64,000 bases of DNA from Zobellia alginiliquefaciens (lineage in GTDB: Bacteria > Bacteroidota > Bacteroidia > Flavobacteriales > Flavobacteriaceae), in the NCBI RefSeq assembly GCF_029323795.1, contig NZ_CP119758.1:868001-932000 (forward strand). The letters run 5' to 3'. The notes beneath the pieces were generated by a model, which did no database searches, was not told the origin of the DNA, and saw only the letters and a list, made by a program, of their open reading frames with translations. Position 1 is the stretch's first letter. Each line of letters opens with the position of its first letter. The position numbers and the translations under genes were made by a program. This document shows, in pieces, positions 25,774 to 35,000 of this stretch.

Positions 25774-28173
25774 ATGAAATATTTTATATCCTGCTTAACC
25801 CTACTGTTGCTGTCTCACTATAGTTTTTCACAAAGCCCCACACTCCGTGGAACCGTAACCGACAACAACAATGCTCCATTAATGGGCGTAAATGTGCTTA
25901 TCAAAAACACCTTAAAAGGTACCCAAACCGATGATCAAGGTGCTTTTGAAATCAATAGCCTTTCCAATGGTGATTACGTCCTTTCCCTTTCATATATGGG
26001 TTTTAAGACCCAAGAAGTTAAATTCTCCATTACGGACCATCAAAGTGTAGACCTCCCTACCATTGTGCTGTACGAAGGAAATGAAATCTTAAGCGAAGTT
26101 ATTGTAGAAGCGCAACGCCGCAACAAGTTCTCGCGAAAAGAAACGGCCTATGTCTCTAAAATGCCGTTAAAGAATATTGAGAATCCGCAGGTATACAACA
26201 CCATTACCAATCAAATACTGATTTCCCAATCCGTAAACACCTTTTCAGATGCTTTGGCAAATGCCGCCGGTATCTCGCAATTGTGGTCCTCCACGGGCCG
26301 TAGTGGCGATGGTGCAGGGTATTATTCTAGCCGTGGTTTTGCAGTGCAGCCGCAATTGGTAAACGGTGTGGCCGGTATTACCAATGGTTTTATCAACCCG
26401 TCTAACGTAGAACGTGTTGAAGTGATCAAAGGGCCGTCCGGAACTTTATTCGGTAGTACAGTTACCTCATATGGCGGTCTCATAAACATCGTTACCAAAA
26501 AACCGTACAATAGTACCGGTGGAGAAATAACGGTATCCGGAGGTTCCAATGATTTTGCAAAACTGAATGTAGACGTTAATATTTCCGATGGTGAAAAGCT
26601 ATCCTTTCGTTTAAACGGCGGTTTCCAAAAAGACAATAGTTTTCAGGATGCCGGGTTTAAAAAGTCGGTTTTTATAGCGCCTTCGCTTTCCTATAAGGTG
26701 AACAACAAGCTCTCGCTGAACTTTTCCTATGAAGCCTCGGGCAACGAACAGACCAATGAAACTTTCTTGTTCTTAAACCGATATGGTCCTCTAGCCTTTA
26801 ATTCTATTGATGATCTCAACTACGACACCAATTTATCCTTCACCAATAATGATGTGACCATAGACAATATTACACAGAATTACAGGGGAGAAATCGCTTG
26901 GAAAATAACGGATAACTGGTCTTCCCAAACCCTAATTGCCGGCGGTCTGGCAAAATCACTGGGGTATTATACCTATTTATGGAATTTTGCCGATTACACG
27001 GACCCGGCCGCTCCTGTAGGGACGGAGAATTTTAGTTTGAACGTACAGGACACGGACTCCAGAACAAAGACCTTAAACCTACAACAGAACTTTAACGGCA
27101 CCTTTCACCTAGGCGATCTAGAGAACAAATTGCTGGTAGGTTTTGATTATTTGGATTCTAAAATTATTGATAACAGCTCTAATTGGGGCTATCTGCATTC
27201 CATAAACCTGCAGGGCGACCTTATCTATGGTGAACCGGAAATCAGTGCCGAAAATTTACGTACTGCTTTGTCCGGTTCCGGAAATGTGGATAGTGATGTG
27301 CGACAGAATATATTTGGTGCGTACATCTCCGATGTGATCCATATTATACCTTCCTTATCCGTTATGGCCAGTGTACGTTATGACCGATTTGATTACGAAG
27401 GCGACCAGCAGACCGATACGGACGATGACACCGAATATACGGAGTCTACTTTCTCTCCTAAATTCGGGATTGTTTTTCAACCTATTCTTAATGAACTGTC
27501 CATTTTTGCCAATTACCAAAACGGCTTTTCTTATGTAAATCCACAATACATTACCGACTTTGCCACGGGCGATGTTACCTTACAATCGTATGACGTGGAA
27601 GAAGCGAACCAGTTTGAAGTTGGGGTGAAATCCAGTTTATTCCACAATAAATTAGAGGCCACGGCCAGCTATTACAACATAAACGTAGACAATAAATATT
27701 ACTGGGCAACGCAAACACAAGACCTAGAAATCAACAGTCAGGGTATTGAACTTGAAGTAAATGCCAACCCCATTGAAGGTCTAAACATCCACACCGGTTT
27801 TAGTTACAACGATTCCGAAATTACAGATTCACCTTCCGCCCCAGGTTTAGAAGGCAATAGATATGGCGAATCCGGTCCGGAAATCACCTATAATTTTTGG
27901 ACGGACTATAAGTTTCTTAAGAACTTTGGTGTAGGAGCCGGATTTAATGGTGCTTCGGAATATGATACCATGACAGATTACAAATCGGTTACGGGTAGTT
28001 TTTACATCCCTTCGTATACCATTGTCAATGCATCGGTATATTATGAAACCGATCGTTACAGGTTTAGCATTAAAGGTAATAACTTAGCGGACACCTCTTA
28101 TTATTCCGGTTGGAGTACGGTAACGCCACAACAAAGAAGAACGATATTAGGTACGCTCAGTTTTAAATTTTAA
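25774..28173 (+). CDS. TonB-dependent siderophore-type receptor
   Basis: 799 aa with a signal peptide (MKYFISCLTLLLLSHYSFSQ). A carboxypeptidase-regulatory-like domain (residues about 22-105, LRGTVTDNNNAPLMGVNVLI) precedes the plug (about 125-235, with VERVEVIKGPSGTLFGS and GGLINIVTKKP). A 22-strand barrel follows, ending in RRTILGTLSFKF with the usual terminal aromatic residue. The plug resembles FecA/FhuA-type siderophore receptors and not SusC. It is followed by a PepSY-type membrane protein, a frequent iron-uptake pairing. Substrate is not known from sequence. Confidence 0.9.
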   Translation: MKYFISCLTLLLLSHYSFSQSPTLRGTVTDNNNAPLMGVNVLIKNTLKGTQTDDQGAFEINSLSNGDYVLSLSYMGFKTQEVKFSITDHQSVDLPTIVLYEGNEILSEVIVEAQRRNKFSRKETAYVSKMPLKNIENPQVYNTITNQILISQSVNTFSDALANAAGISQLWSSTGRSGDGAGYYSSRGFAVQPQLVNGVAGITNGFINPSNVERVEVIKGPSGTLFGSTVTSYGGLINIVTKKPYNSTGGEITVSGGSNDFAKLNVDVNISDGEKLSFRLNGGFQKDNSFQDAGFKKSVFIAPSLSYKVNNKLSLNFSYEASGNEQTNETFLFLNRYGPLAFNSIDDLNYDTNLSFTNNDVTIDNITQNYRGEIAWKITDNWSSQTLIAGGLAKSLGYYTYLWNFADYTDPAAPVGTENFSLNVQDTDSRTKTLNLQQNFNGTFHLGDLENKLLVGFDYLDSKIIDNSSNWGYLHSINLQGDLIYGEPEISAENLRTALSGSGNVDSDVRQNIFGAYISDVIHIIPSLSVMASVRYDRFDYEGDQQTDTDDDTEYTESTFSPKFGIVFQPILNELSIFANYQNGFSYVNPQYITDFATGDVTLQSYDVEEANQFEVGVKSSLFHNKLEATASYYNINVDNKYYWATQTQDLEINSQGIELEVNANPIEGLNIHTGFSYNDSEITDSPSAPGLEGNRYGESGPEITYNFWTDYKFLKNFGVGAGFNGASEYDTMTDYKSVTGSFYIPSYTIVNASVYYETDRYRFSIKGNNLADTSYYSGWSTVTPQQRRTILGTLSFKF

Positions 28174-28185
28174 AGTACGATTCAT

Positions 28186-28211
28186 AAAGGCAACCCCAGT
28201 GGGTTGTCTTT
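28186..28211 (+). terminator. Hairpin between the receptor and the PepSY gene
   Basis: AAAGGCAACCC and GGGTTGTCTTT pair almost perfectly around a short CAGT loop, 13 bases after the receptor stop and 13 bases before the next start. It could terminate part of the transcripts, lowering expression of the downstream gene relative to the receptor. Confidence 0.55.
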
Positions 28212-28223
28212 AAAATTACAGGT

Positions 28224-29369
28224 ATGACTTTTAAAAAATTCGCATTTCAATTACATAAAATCTTAGGTCTAACCACAGGTATTGTGGTCTTTATTGTGGC
28301 CATAACCGGTTGCTGTTGGTCCTTTAGAGAAGAAATTGAAAGTACGTATGATCAGTATAAAAAAGTGGAACCGCAGAACCAAGCTATCCTAACGCCCACC
28401 CAAGCCAAGGAAATTGCCCAAAATGTTCTCCCAGATCATCATGTTCACGGTACGCTCTTTAAAAAGGCAGATGATGCCGTGGAGGTTATTTTTTACGACG
28501 CGGAACCGGAGTTTTACCAGAGTGTATTCCTTAATCCATATTCGGGAGAAGTGATACAGGTAGATGATCATCTGACCGGATTTTTTGCCTTTATTTTAAA
28601 GGGACATATGCGACTGTGGTTGCCCAAAGAAATTGGCGAGCAAGTGGTAGGTGCCTCTATTCTGATTTTCATTTTTATTATCATTTCCGGATTTATTATT
28701 TGGCTTCCGAAAAAGCGCAAAAACTTAAAACAGCGTCTAAAATTCGATTGGAAAAAGTCCACGCGCTGGAAACGCAAAAACTTTGATTTGCACACTGTAG
28801 TAGGGTTTTATATCTGTTCCCTGGCCTTGATTTTGGCCTTCACCGGTTCTATGATGTCCTACAATTGGTTGATGTACGGCGTATATAAATCCATAGGTGG
28901 AGATAAGGAAGCTGCTTTTATTATTCCTGAAAATACCAGTGAACCGTTAACGGACAGCACAGCAAAACCCATGGATAGGTTGATTGTAAAGTTGATGGAA
29001 GAATCTCCAGAAGCAACTGCCTACGAACTGCACTACCCTAGTTCTGAAAACGAAAGTATCTACGTTGAAGTCTCCAATAGTGAAAGCTTGTTCTACGATG
29101 CCGATTATCGGTTTTTTGACCAAAACACGCTAGAAGAAATAGAAACACCCAGCATTTACGGCAAATACAAAAATGGCAAAATAGCTGATAAGATTTTGAG
29201 GATGAACTATGACATTCATATTGGTGCCATAGGTGGTCTTCCCGGAAAAATCATTGCCTTTCTAGTAAGCCTTTTAACGGCGACCCTACCTGTAACGGGC
29301 GTACTTTTATGGTACGGCAGGAACTATAAGAAAAAAGAAAATAGGACCGCCATTCTTCAACAGAGTTAA
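28224..29369 (+). CDS. PepSY-associated inner-membrane protein (iron-regulated PiuB type)
   Basis: 381 aa. It has four hydrophobic segments, at about 13-35 (ILGLTTGIVVFIVAITGCCW), 140-162 (ASILIFIFIIISGFIIWLP), 190-215 (HTVVGFYICSLALILAFTGS) and 335-362, with PepSY-like periplasmic portions between them. The histidines in QLHKILG, LKGHMRLWLP, LHTVVGF and YDIHIGAIGG are placed as in this family, which may carry out ferric-siderophore reduction (family knowledge, not proven). It is downstream of the siderophore receptor, so it is probably part of iron acquisition. Confidence 0.8.
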   Translation: MTFKKFAFQLHKILGLTTGIVVFIVAITGCCWSFREEIESTYDQYKKVEPQNQAILTPTQAKEIAQNVLPDHHVHGTLFKKADDAVEVIFYDAEPEFYQSVFLNPYSGEVIQVDDHLTGFFAFILKGHMRLWLPKEIGEQVVGASILIFIFIIISGFIIWLPKKRKNLKQRLKFDWKKSTRWKRKNFDLHTVVGFYICSLALILAFTGSMMSYNWLMYGVYKSIGGDKEAAFIIPENTSEPLTDSTAKPMDRLIVKLMEESPEATAYELHYPSSENESIYVEVSNSESLFYDADYRFFDQNTLEEIETPSIYGKYKNGKIADKILRMNYDIHIGAIGGLPGKIIAFLVSLLTATLPVTGVLLWYGRNYKKKENRTAILQQS

Positions 29370-29609
29370 GTCACTTTAACTTACCAACATCAAACCTAAC
29401 CTATTGCACGAAGTTTGATATAAACGAACTCATTATCCATCCGATAAATAATGGGCATGTACTTAGGTGTGCCCAAAATTACATACTTTAACTGCCCTAA
29501 CACCTGATTTTAAACTGTTACGGCAGAAATGACGGCTAAATGACGTTAGCAAGACGCAAGGTTTTACTTGGATTCAAAATACTTTTACACCAAACAAAAT
29601 CATAAAAAA

Positions 29610-30194
29610 ATGAAGGACGAAAGTTTAGCAACAAGGGTAAAAGAAATGCGAAGTCAACAGGGTATGACCCAAGAGGAATTAGCCGAAAAATCAGGACTAA
29701 GTTTAAGAACTGTACAAAGAATTGAAAACAATGAAACCGAACCAAGAGGCGATTCCCTAAAAAGATTAGCAATCGCTCTGAACACCACTCCTGATGATAT
29801 CATAGATTGGAAAATACAGGAAGACAAAGGCTATTTGATTTTGATGACGGTTTCGGCCGTTGGATTTCTATTTTTTCCAATCTTAGGAATCATTCTTCCC
29901 CTTATATTTTGGGTGCTCAAAAAAGATAAAATAAAACATGCAAATGAATTGGGAAAATCCATCCTCAATTTTGAAATCACCTGGACGCTCCTATTTTTCC
30001 TGTATATATTCTTGACCGTTTCTGCAATTTTTAGCGGGATACTCCAGCGCATATCACCTATAACAATGCTATTCTTTTACATGCCTCTAGGACTGTTATA
30101 CCTTTATAACCTTGTTATTATCGTGGTAAATGCCATACGCGTATCACAATCGAAAAAGGCCAAATTCATACCCGCTTTTAAGATGCTCAAATAA
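29610..30194 (+). CDS. XRE-type HTH regulator fused to a DUF4870-like membrane domain
   Basis: 194 aa from the ATG at 29610; an in-frame TTG at 29568 has no support. Residues about 8-62 form a classic HTH_3 domain (MTQEELAEKSGLSLRTVQRIENNETEP). Residues about 78-185 hold four hydrophobic segments of DUF4870-like arrangement (LILMTVSAVGFLFFPILGIILP and others). Membrane-tethered XRE proteins of this type are common in flavobacteria; their targets are mostly unknown. Its stop is 3 bases from the stop of the convergent phosphoesterase gene. Confidence 0.75.
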   Translation: MKDESLATRVKEMRSQQGMTQEELAEKSGLSLRTVQRIENNETEPRGDSLKRLAIALNTTPDDIIDWKIQEDKGYLILMTVSAVGFLFFPILGIILPLIFWVLKKDKIKHANELGKSILNFEITWTLLFFLYIFLTVSAIFSGILQRISPITMLFFYMPLGLLYLYNLVIIVVNAIRVSQSKKAKFIPAFKMLK

Positions 30195-30197
30195 AAG

Positions 30198-32012
30198 TCA
30201 GTTCCGCAACAGTCCCCCTGTTTTTAAATCGATACTAAAATTAACGGCAGGCTCTCCTTCCATCTGTTTTTTGAAGATGACGGCGAATTGTTTTAGGGCT
30301 GTGTTTTCAGTGTGCTCAGACCACTTTTTCAATACAAACCGGTACCCTTTTAAACGTTGGGAATCCATATCTCGTTTGGCGAGTTCATCTCCGTTTTTAA
30401 ACTTGTAAAAGTCAACAATAAGGTCCATTCCTTGCCAAGATGAGAAATCTTCTATGGTCAATTCTTCTTTTTGAAGCTCAGCCTTAATTTTTTCTTCGGA
30501 ATTTGAAGCGGTCAAAAGCTCCCAACCATTATGGTTGAGCAACTGCTGAACGAGTTCTTCCGGCCAATCGCTAGGTAAGAATCGTAAGCGTACCAATTCT
30601 TGCAAGTGCGTTTTGGTATAGTCTAAATACGATGCCGTGGAAAGGATATCCTTTTCCCATACCTCATCGTCAAAATGAGAAGCTAGAAAATCATGTTCCC
30701 TTTCATACGCACCAAAGAAAGTATCGTACCCTTTTACCTCATCCAGAACCACGGTTTCCACCTCCATTTGAGTCGGGTTCTTGATGGTTATAATTTTATA
30801 CGCGGGCACGTAGGCCGCCAAAGACGGACTCTGAATATTTACCAACGTATTTCCTTTTTTAGTGGTGAACACCCCTGTATCGTTCAAATGCATATGACCG
30901 CCTACATGGACTTTTAGGCCAATATCGGCAAAGGTCTCCCCTACTAAATCCGACGGAATGCGGTGTGCTTGAAAGGCCTTTTCACCAAACAAGGCCGCAA
31001 TGTCTTTGGAAGCACCGTCGTTAAAATCCACCATGGGATAATGACTATAGGCAATAAGGGTTTTTCCCAGTCGGTTTGCTTCTTTGACCACGTTTTCCGT
31101 CCAACGGATAAGATGTTTTTTGTGCGTCAATACTTCGTTGTAACCAATACCGGCACCGCTAAAACCTCCATCTTCTTTGGGCAGGTATACATTGGCGTCC
31201 AAAGCCAATAACCAAAGTCCGTCTACTGGCTCCACCACATAACTCACATCTGGCAAAAGGACCTCAGACGTCTCTAAACGGTAATTTCTACGCGCTAAAT
31301 CGGAAGCTGTTTTTGCTTTTTCAAAAGTATACTCTTCAACCGAATATTCAGAAAACGGAGTGGACCAAAAAAGATAGTTCTCTTTTGGAAAAAAACCATG
31401 ATTACGCAGCTCTTGCACCATATCTGCATAGCCCCATTCTTTTAAATCGGTAACCACTTGGGTGGGGTTTTGATATTCCTCGTTCGCCCTATATTTTCCC
31501 ACCTCGCTCATGAGTGGCTGGGCTTTTCCGTTCGCCCCTAAAAAATCGGACTTCCCGCCTTCATCACCAAAAGGAGTGGTGGGGTCGTGATTTCCGTTAA
31601 TGAGAAAGAATTCTATATCATGTTCACCAGCGTAACGGTCCAATATTTTTCTTAGCCCTTTAATATGCAATGGCTGACCATCATCACTAAAATCCCCGGG
31701 CAAAGCAATGGTTTTTATTCCTTTGGCCACCGCATCGTCCAAAGCGGCAAAAAAGGCAAAATAGTTCTCATTGAAAAGTCGCGTAGAATGCAGTTGTGCA
31801 TTCATAGTTCTTAGTAACGAACTTCGGTTTTGCACACTATCGTAAATGCCTTTAAAATCGCTGTCGTCTAGGTTGGGATAGACATCGGCAAAATGGATAT
31901 CCGCCATAAAAGCGACCTTAATTTCTTTCTGTGGGTTTTCCTTTTGAGACGGCTCTGTTTTGCATCCGCACAAAGCGAAAACCAACAGGTAGGGCATTAC
32001 TTTTCTAAACAT
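30198..32012 (-). CDS. Calcineurin-like metallophosphoesterase lipoprotein
   Basis: 604 aa with a lipoprotein signal (LVFALCGC, C17). Metallophosphoesterase motifs appear in order: FMADIH (D38, H40), LPGDFSDDG (GD), INGNHDP (GNHD), AYSHYPM and VGGHMHLND (GHxH), so the dimetal site is complete. The C-terminal 200 residues are helical and unassigned. It starts 5 bases after the PI-PLC-like gene stop, and together with SusC/SusD suggests breakdown of phosphate esters released outside the cell. Substrate is unknown. Confidence 0.85.
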   Translation of the reverse strand: MFRKVMPYLLVFALCGCKTEPSQKENPQKEIKVAFMADIHFADVYPNLDDSDFKGIYDSVQNRSSLLRTMNAQLHSTRLFNENYFAFFAALDDAVAKGIKTIALPGDFSDDGQPLHIKGLRKILDRYAGEHDIEFFLINGNHDPTTPFGDEGGKSDFLGANGKAQPLMSEVGKYRANEEYQNPTQVVTDLKEWGYADMVQELRNHGFFPKENYLFWSTPFSEYSVEEYTFEKAKTASDLARRNYRLETSEVLLPDVSYVVEPVDGLWLLALDANVYLPKEDGGFSGAGIGYNEVLTHKKHLIRWTENVVKEANRLGKTLIAYSHYPMVDFNDGASKDIAALFGEKAFQAHRIPSDLVGETFADIGLKVHVGGHMHLNDTGVFTTKKGNTLVNIQSPSLAAYVPAYKIITIKNPTQMEVETVVLDEVKGYDTFFGAYEREHDFLASHFDDEVWEKDILSTASYLDYTKTHLQELVRLRFLPSDWPEELVQQLLNHNGWELLTASNSEEKIKAELQKEELTIEDFSSWQGMDLIVDFYKFKNGDELAKRDMDSQRLKGYRFVLKKWSEHTENTALKQFAVIFKKQMEGEPAVNFSIDLKTGGLLRN

Positions 32013-32017
32013 TCTTT

Positions 32018-33088
32018 TTACTCTCGGATTCTTTCGTAACTGTTGTTTTCAAAACTAACTTTAAAATCGGACTTAAAAAGCGTGCTGGGCAAGTAATAAT
32101 CCGTAGTGATTATCTGTGCCCCCGATGCTTTTGCTTTTTCAAACCGATTGTAATCATTATCCCTAGCTTCCTGAGTGTTGGCATCTGCCCGCGTGCGCAC
32201 CATATACCCCAAACTCACCAATTTTTTAATTTGTTCAAAACTCTCAATTGGGTCGTTTAGAATCCGGAAAGCGGCAGTTGGGTTTCCTTCTTCTTGATTG
32301 ACGAACAAAGCAGCGCCCTTTAAATTGGAGTAACTGGACAAATAGGTTTCCATTTTTTTTCCACCTTCATCCAAAACAAATAAAAACCGATTCTGTACTT
32401 TGTTCAATTGCGGCCAACCTTGTTCCAAAACCGCTTCCTCTAACGTATCAAAATCACCTCGTACCAAATCAGGGGTTACCAAACGTTCCTGGGAAAAAAC
32501 CGCTAAGATTTCCGCATTCAGATTTTTTAGAGCTTCCGCATCAAACGGCAATGGTTTTCTCGTATCCGGTATTTCACTGTCTTTTGTATTGATAGTGATG
32601 ATAATTGGGTTATGCCCTTCGTTGGCATCGGACCATGATTTTAGCTCCTTTAAAGCCTCCTTAAACACCAATTGATGGCTTCTAAAGTCAATCTCCTGTA
32701 CATGAAAAACTTTTAAACCCGGTGTTTGTAGCTTTTGCTCCTCATCAAAAGGCATGGGTTCGGCACCCGCAGCTTTCACAATTTCCAATCCTTTTGGGTT
32801 GGAATAATACCCACCTTCCGGATCATGAAAAACATCCAGTTCCAAACTGCGCAGACCTAACTCCAACTGTTCCGAAAGAGATATATGCTCATACTCCAAT
32901 CCACTTAAAGCAGGGTTCTTTTGCAACAAATATTCAAACAACGGTTTTTCAATGGCCACCTTATAGCTGTTGTGGCTACCGATGACCTGAATATCCGTCA
33001 TCTTAAGGTTCTCTTTTTGTTCCGGCAATGTTGTATTGACGAAAAATGCCGTCAATACCAATGAGATTAGAAGGTACATAGTTTTCAT
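32018..33088 (-). CDS. PI-PLC-like phosphodiesterase (calcium-dependent phospholipase C type)
   Basis: 356 aa with an N-terminal hydrophobic export signal (MYLLISLVLTAFFVNTT). Motifs of the PLC-like TIM barrel are seen: VIGSHNSYK (first catalytic histidine), GLRSLELDVFHDPEGG (metal-binding E and D), VFHVQEIDF (second histidine) and the late IITTDYYLP strand. This matches bacterial PF16670-like calcium-dependent PI-PLCs more than the classical Bacillus type. It would cleave a phosphodiester head group, for example from phosphoinositides or glycerophosphodiesters (inference). It is downstream of SusD after a strong terminator and directly coupled to the phosphoesterase gene. Confidence 0.75.
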   Translation of the reverse strand: MKTMYLLISLVLTAFFVNTTLPEQKENLKMTDIQVIGSHNSYKVAIEKPLFEYLLQKNPALSGLEYEHISLSEQLELGLRSLELDVFHDPEGGYYSNPKGLEIVKAAGAEPMPFDEEQKLQTPGLKVFHVQEIDFRSHQLVFKEALKELKSWSDANEGHNPIIITINTKDSEIPDTRKPLPFDAEALKNLNAEILAVFSQERLVTPDLVRGDFDTLEEAVLEQGWPQLNKVQNRFLFVLDEGGKKMETYLSSYSNLKGAALFVNQEEGNPTAAFRILNDPIESFEQIKKLVSLGYMVRTRADANTQEARDNDYNRFEKAKASGAQIITTDYYLPSTLFKSDFKVSFENNSYERIRE

Positions 33089-33147
33089 ATAGATTGGATT
33101 AAGATGTGTTCTCTTTAAATTATTTTTTAGACCTTGAATTTAGTGTG

Positions 33148-33181
33148 AAAAAAAGCGGCAAGAAAGTTTATTTCTTGCCGC
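33148..33181 (-). terminator. Perfect intrinsic terminator after the SusD gene
   Basis: GCGGCAAGAAA and TTTCTTGCCGC (33155-33181) are a perfect 11-base inverted repeat with a 5-base loop. On the minus strand it is followed by a run of seven T. It lies between the SusD stop and the PI-PLC start, so it should stop or thin out transcription from the SusCD genes. Confidence 0.85.
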
Positions 33182-33206
33182 ATCTTCTTTATTCCTTTAA
33201 AAGGAA

Positions 33207-34952
33207 TTAATAGCCAGGATTCTGCACCAAAAAGCCCTGCTCACTTGAAGCTCCATCCATTGCTTTTTGAGGAATAGGGAACAACCTTTTGTTTACATCG
33301 GTATCGGTCTTACCCGTCCAGCTGTCTTCATATTTACCGAAACGTATTTGGTAGTTTCTTCTGAAACCTTCCCAATACAATTCAAATCCGGTTTCACGGA
33401 ACAAGATATCCAAATCAATGGCATCCAACGGCTGTGGAATTTGCTCTGGGCGCGCAGTTCTTGACGTTCTTAAAGTATTGATATCCGCCAATGCACCTGC
33501 ATTATCGCCATTTCTCAATTTCGCTTCGGCACGCATCAAATAAATCTCACCCAAACGGATCAAAACCAAGTCTACGCTACTGTTCGTACAACAGTTTGGT
33601 GCGGTGTGACTGAACTGGTATTTTGAGAAACGGTAACCTGTGTTGTGCAAACTACCTTCATCAGAAAAATCAACTTCTAGATTATGATCTACATAACGAA
33701 TGTCCGCACCACTACTTCTTTTGTTGATAACCGGGTAAATTCTTACCGTACCGTCATCACAAGTTAAAACATTACCGCCTTCATCTTTTCTAGGTCCCCA
33801 AATAATACCACGGATAATACCACGGTCTACTTCAAAATCTTGTGCTTCCACACAGTAATAGTGTTCCGAATCGTTAGTAGGATTCACTCCCGTTAAATCT
33901 TGAAGCTCCTCTGGAATGATGGTATTCGTTTGAGAAAAACGCGCATCCGCATCCGCAGGATCAACAGAGCCGTAAGCATCTACCCAAGTCTGATAAAAAT
34001 CAGAAGTAGCCGCTACCGCATCCGTTCCACGCGTACTTGGGAATTCAGGTCTTGGAATCTGGTCACCGGACATTGACCAGTAGGCCCAACGGCTATGCTC
34101 CGTTTGTAAAACCCCTCTTTGATCCAGCGCAAAAATAAGCTCAGGATTGGTGTTGTTATCGTCATTGAACAATTCAAAATATTCAGCGGATAACGCATAC
34201 GGTCCGGAAATGATATCGCTCGTATACTCAATAACCTTATCCATATCCTCAGTGGTGAAATTTGGTGTTCCGTAAGGGTCACGATAAACGGCAGCATTCA
34301 AATACAAACGTGCCAATAAAGCACTAACCGCATCTTTATTCAAACGGCCTGGGCCTTTTTCCGTACTGATAACATCAACAACGGATAAAAGTTCACCTTC
34401 TACATAATCGATAGCATCTTGCCCTCTTAAAATTTCAGAGATTTCATCTGAACTGGTTTTCTTAAAAACGAGACCCCAGTTATCCAAAGTAAGCATATTT
34501 AAATACGCTTTCATGGCGATCATTTCGTACAAGGCCGCTTGTGCTTCGGCATCACCGGCCTCCGCTTCCGGACGTAACCTTTCTTCTGCTAAAACCGCTC
34601 TGGAAATGGTCAAAGTAATATTCGTCCAAGCATCGGATACCAAACCGTTACCGGGCGTCATAAGGTGTTGGTGGACCGCAATAAATTTACCGCCGTCAAA
34701 CCAATCCGTTCCACCACGATATGGGAGAATACCTTCATCCGAAGCTACTTCTTGCAGTCCAAAATTAACGGTGTGCAGCCATACGTTTCTAAGCATACCG
34801 TATACTGGAGCGATGGATCCACTAACCACTTCGGCCTCACCGGTTCCGGTCAACGACTCATCAAGAATCTCTTCTTCTAAATCCGTACAGCTAAGAAATG
34901 CGAGCACCATTATAGCTACCGGCCATATTCTATAAACTATTCTATTTTTCAT
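33207..34952 (-). CDS. SusD/RagB-family surface nutrient-binding lipoprotein
   Basis: 581 aa with a lipoprotein signal (VLAFLSC, C22) followed by acidic residues (TDLEEEI) that fit a Bacteroidetes surface-export signal. SusD-type TPR-like helices are visible (AYLNMLTLDNWGLVF, LNKDAVSALLARLYLNAA), and the C-terminal RagB block is complete (LVLIRLGEIYLMRAEAKLRNGD, ETGFELYWEGFRRNYQIRFG, ending FLVQNPGY). It is 48 bases downstream of its SusC partner. The two form an outer-membrane uptake complex. Because the downstream genes encode phosphoesterases and not glycan lyases, the ligand may be a phosphorylated compound. Confidence 0.9.
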   Translation of the reverse strand: MKNRIVYRIWPVAIMVLAFLSCTDLEEEILDESLTGTGEAEVVSGSIAPVYGMLRNVWLHTVNFGLQEVASDEGILPYRGGTDWFDGGKFIAVHQHLMTPGNGLVSDAWTNITLTISRAVLAEERLRPEAEAGDAEAQAALYEMIAMKAYLNMLTLDNWGLVFKKTSSDEISEILRGQDAIDYVEGELLSVVDVISTEKGPGRLNKDAVSALLARLYLNAAVYRDPYGTPNFTTEDMDKVIEYTSDIISGPYALSAEYFELFNDDNNTNPELIFALDQRGVLQTEHSRWAYWSMSGDQIPRPEFPSTRGTDAVAATSDFYQTWVDAYGSVDPADADARFSQTNTIIPEELQDLTGVNPTNDSEHYYCVEAQDFEVDRGIIRGIIWGPRKDEGGNVLTCDDGTVRIYPVINKRSSGADIRYVDHNLEVDFSDEGSLHNTGYRFSKYQFSHTAPNCCTNSSVDLVLIRLGEIYLMRAEAKLRNGDNAGALADINTLRTSRTARPEQIPQPLDAIDLDILFRETGFELYWEGFRRNYQIRFGKYEDSWTGKTDTDVNKRLFPIPQKAMDGASSEQGFLVQNPGY

Positions 34953-35000
34953 TTTATTTTGTTTTTCTAAGTGATATAAAAGCTATCGTTTGTTTTCCTT

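Noticed and set aside
29450-29475. TGGGCA...TGCCCA hairpin as a terminator of the PepSY gene
   Set aside because: Stem of only 6 bases with a long loop and no T-run, about 80 bases after the stop; too weak to list.
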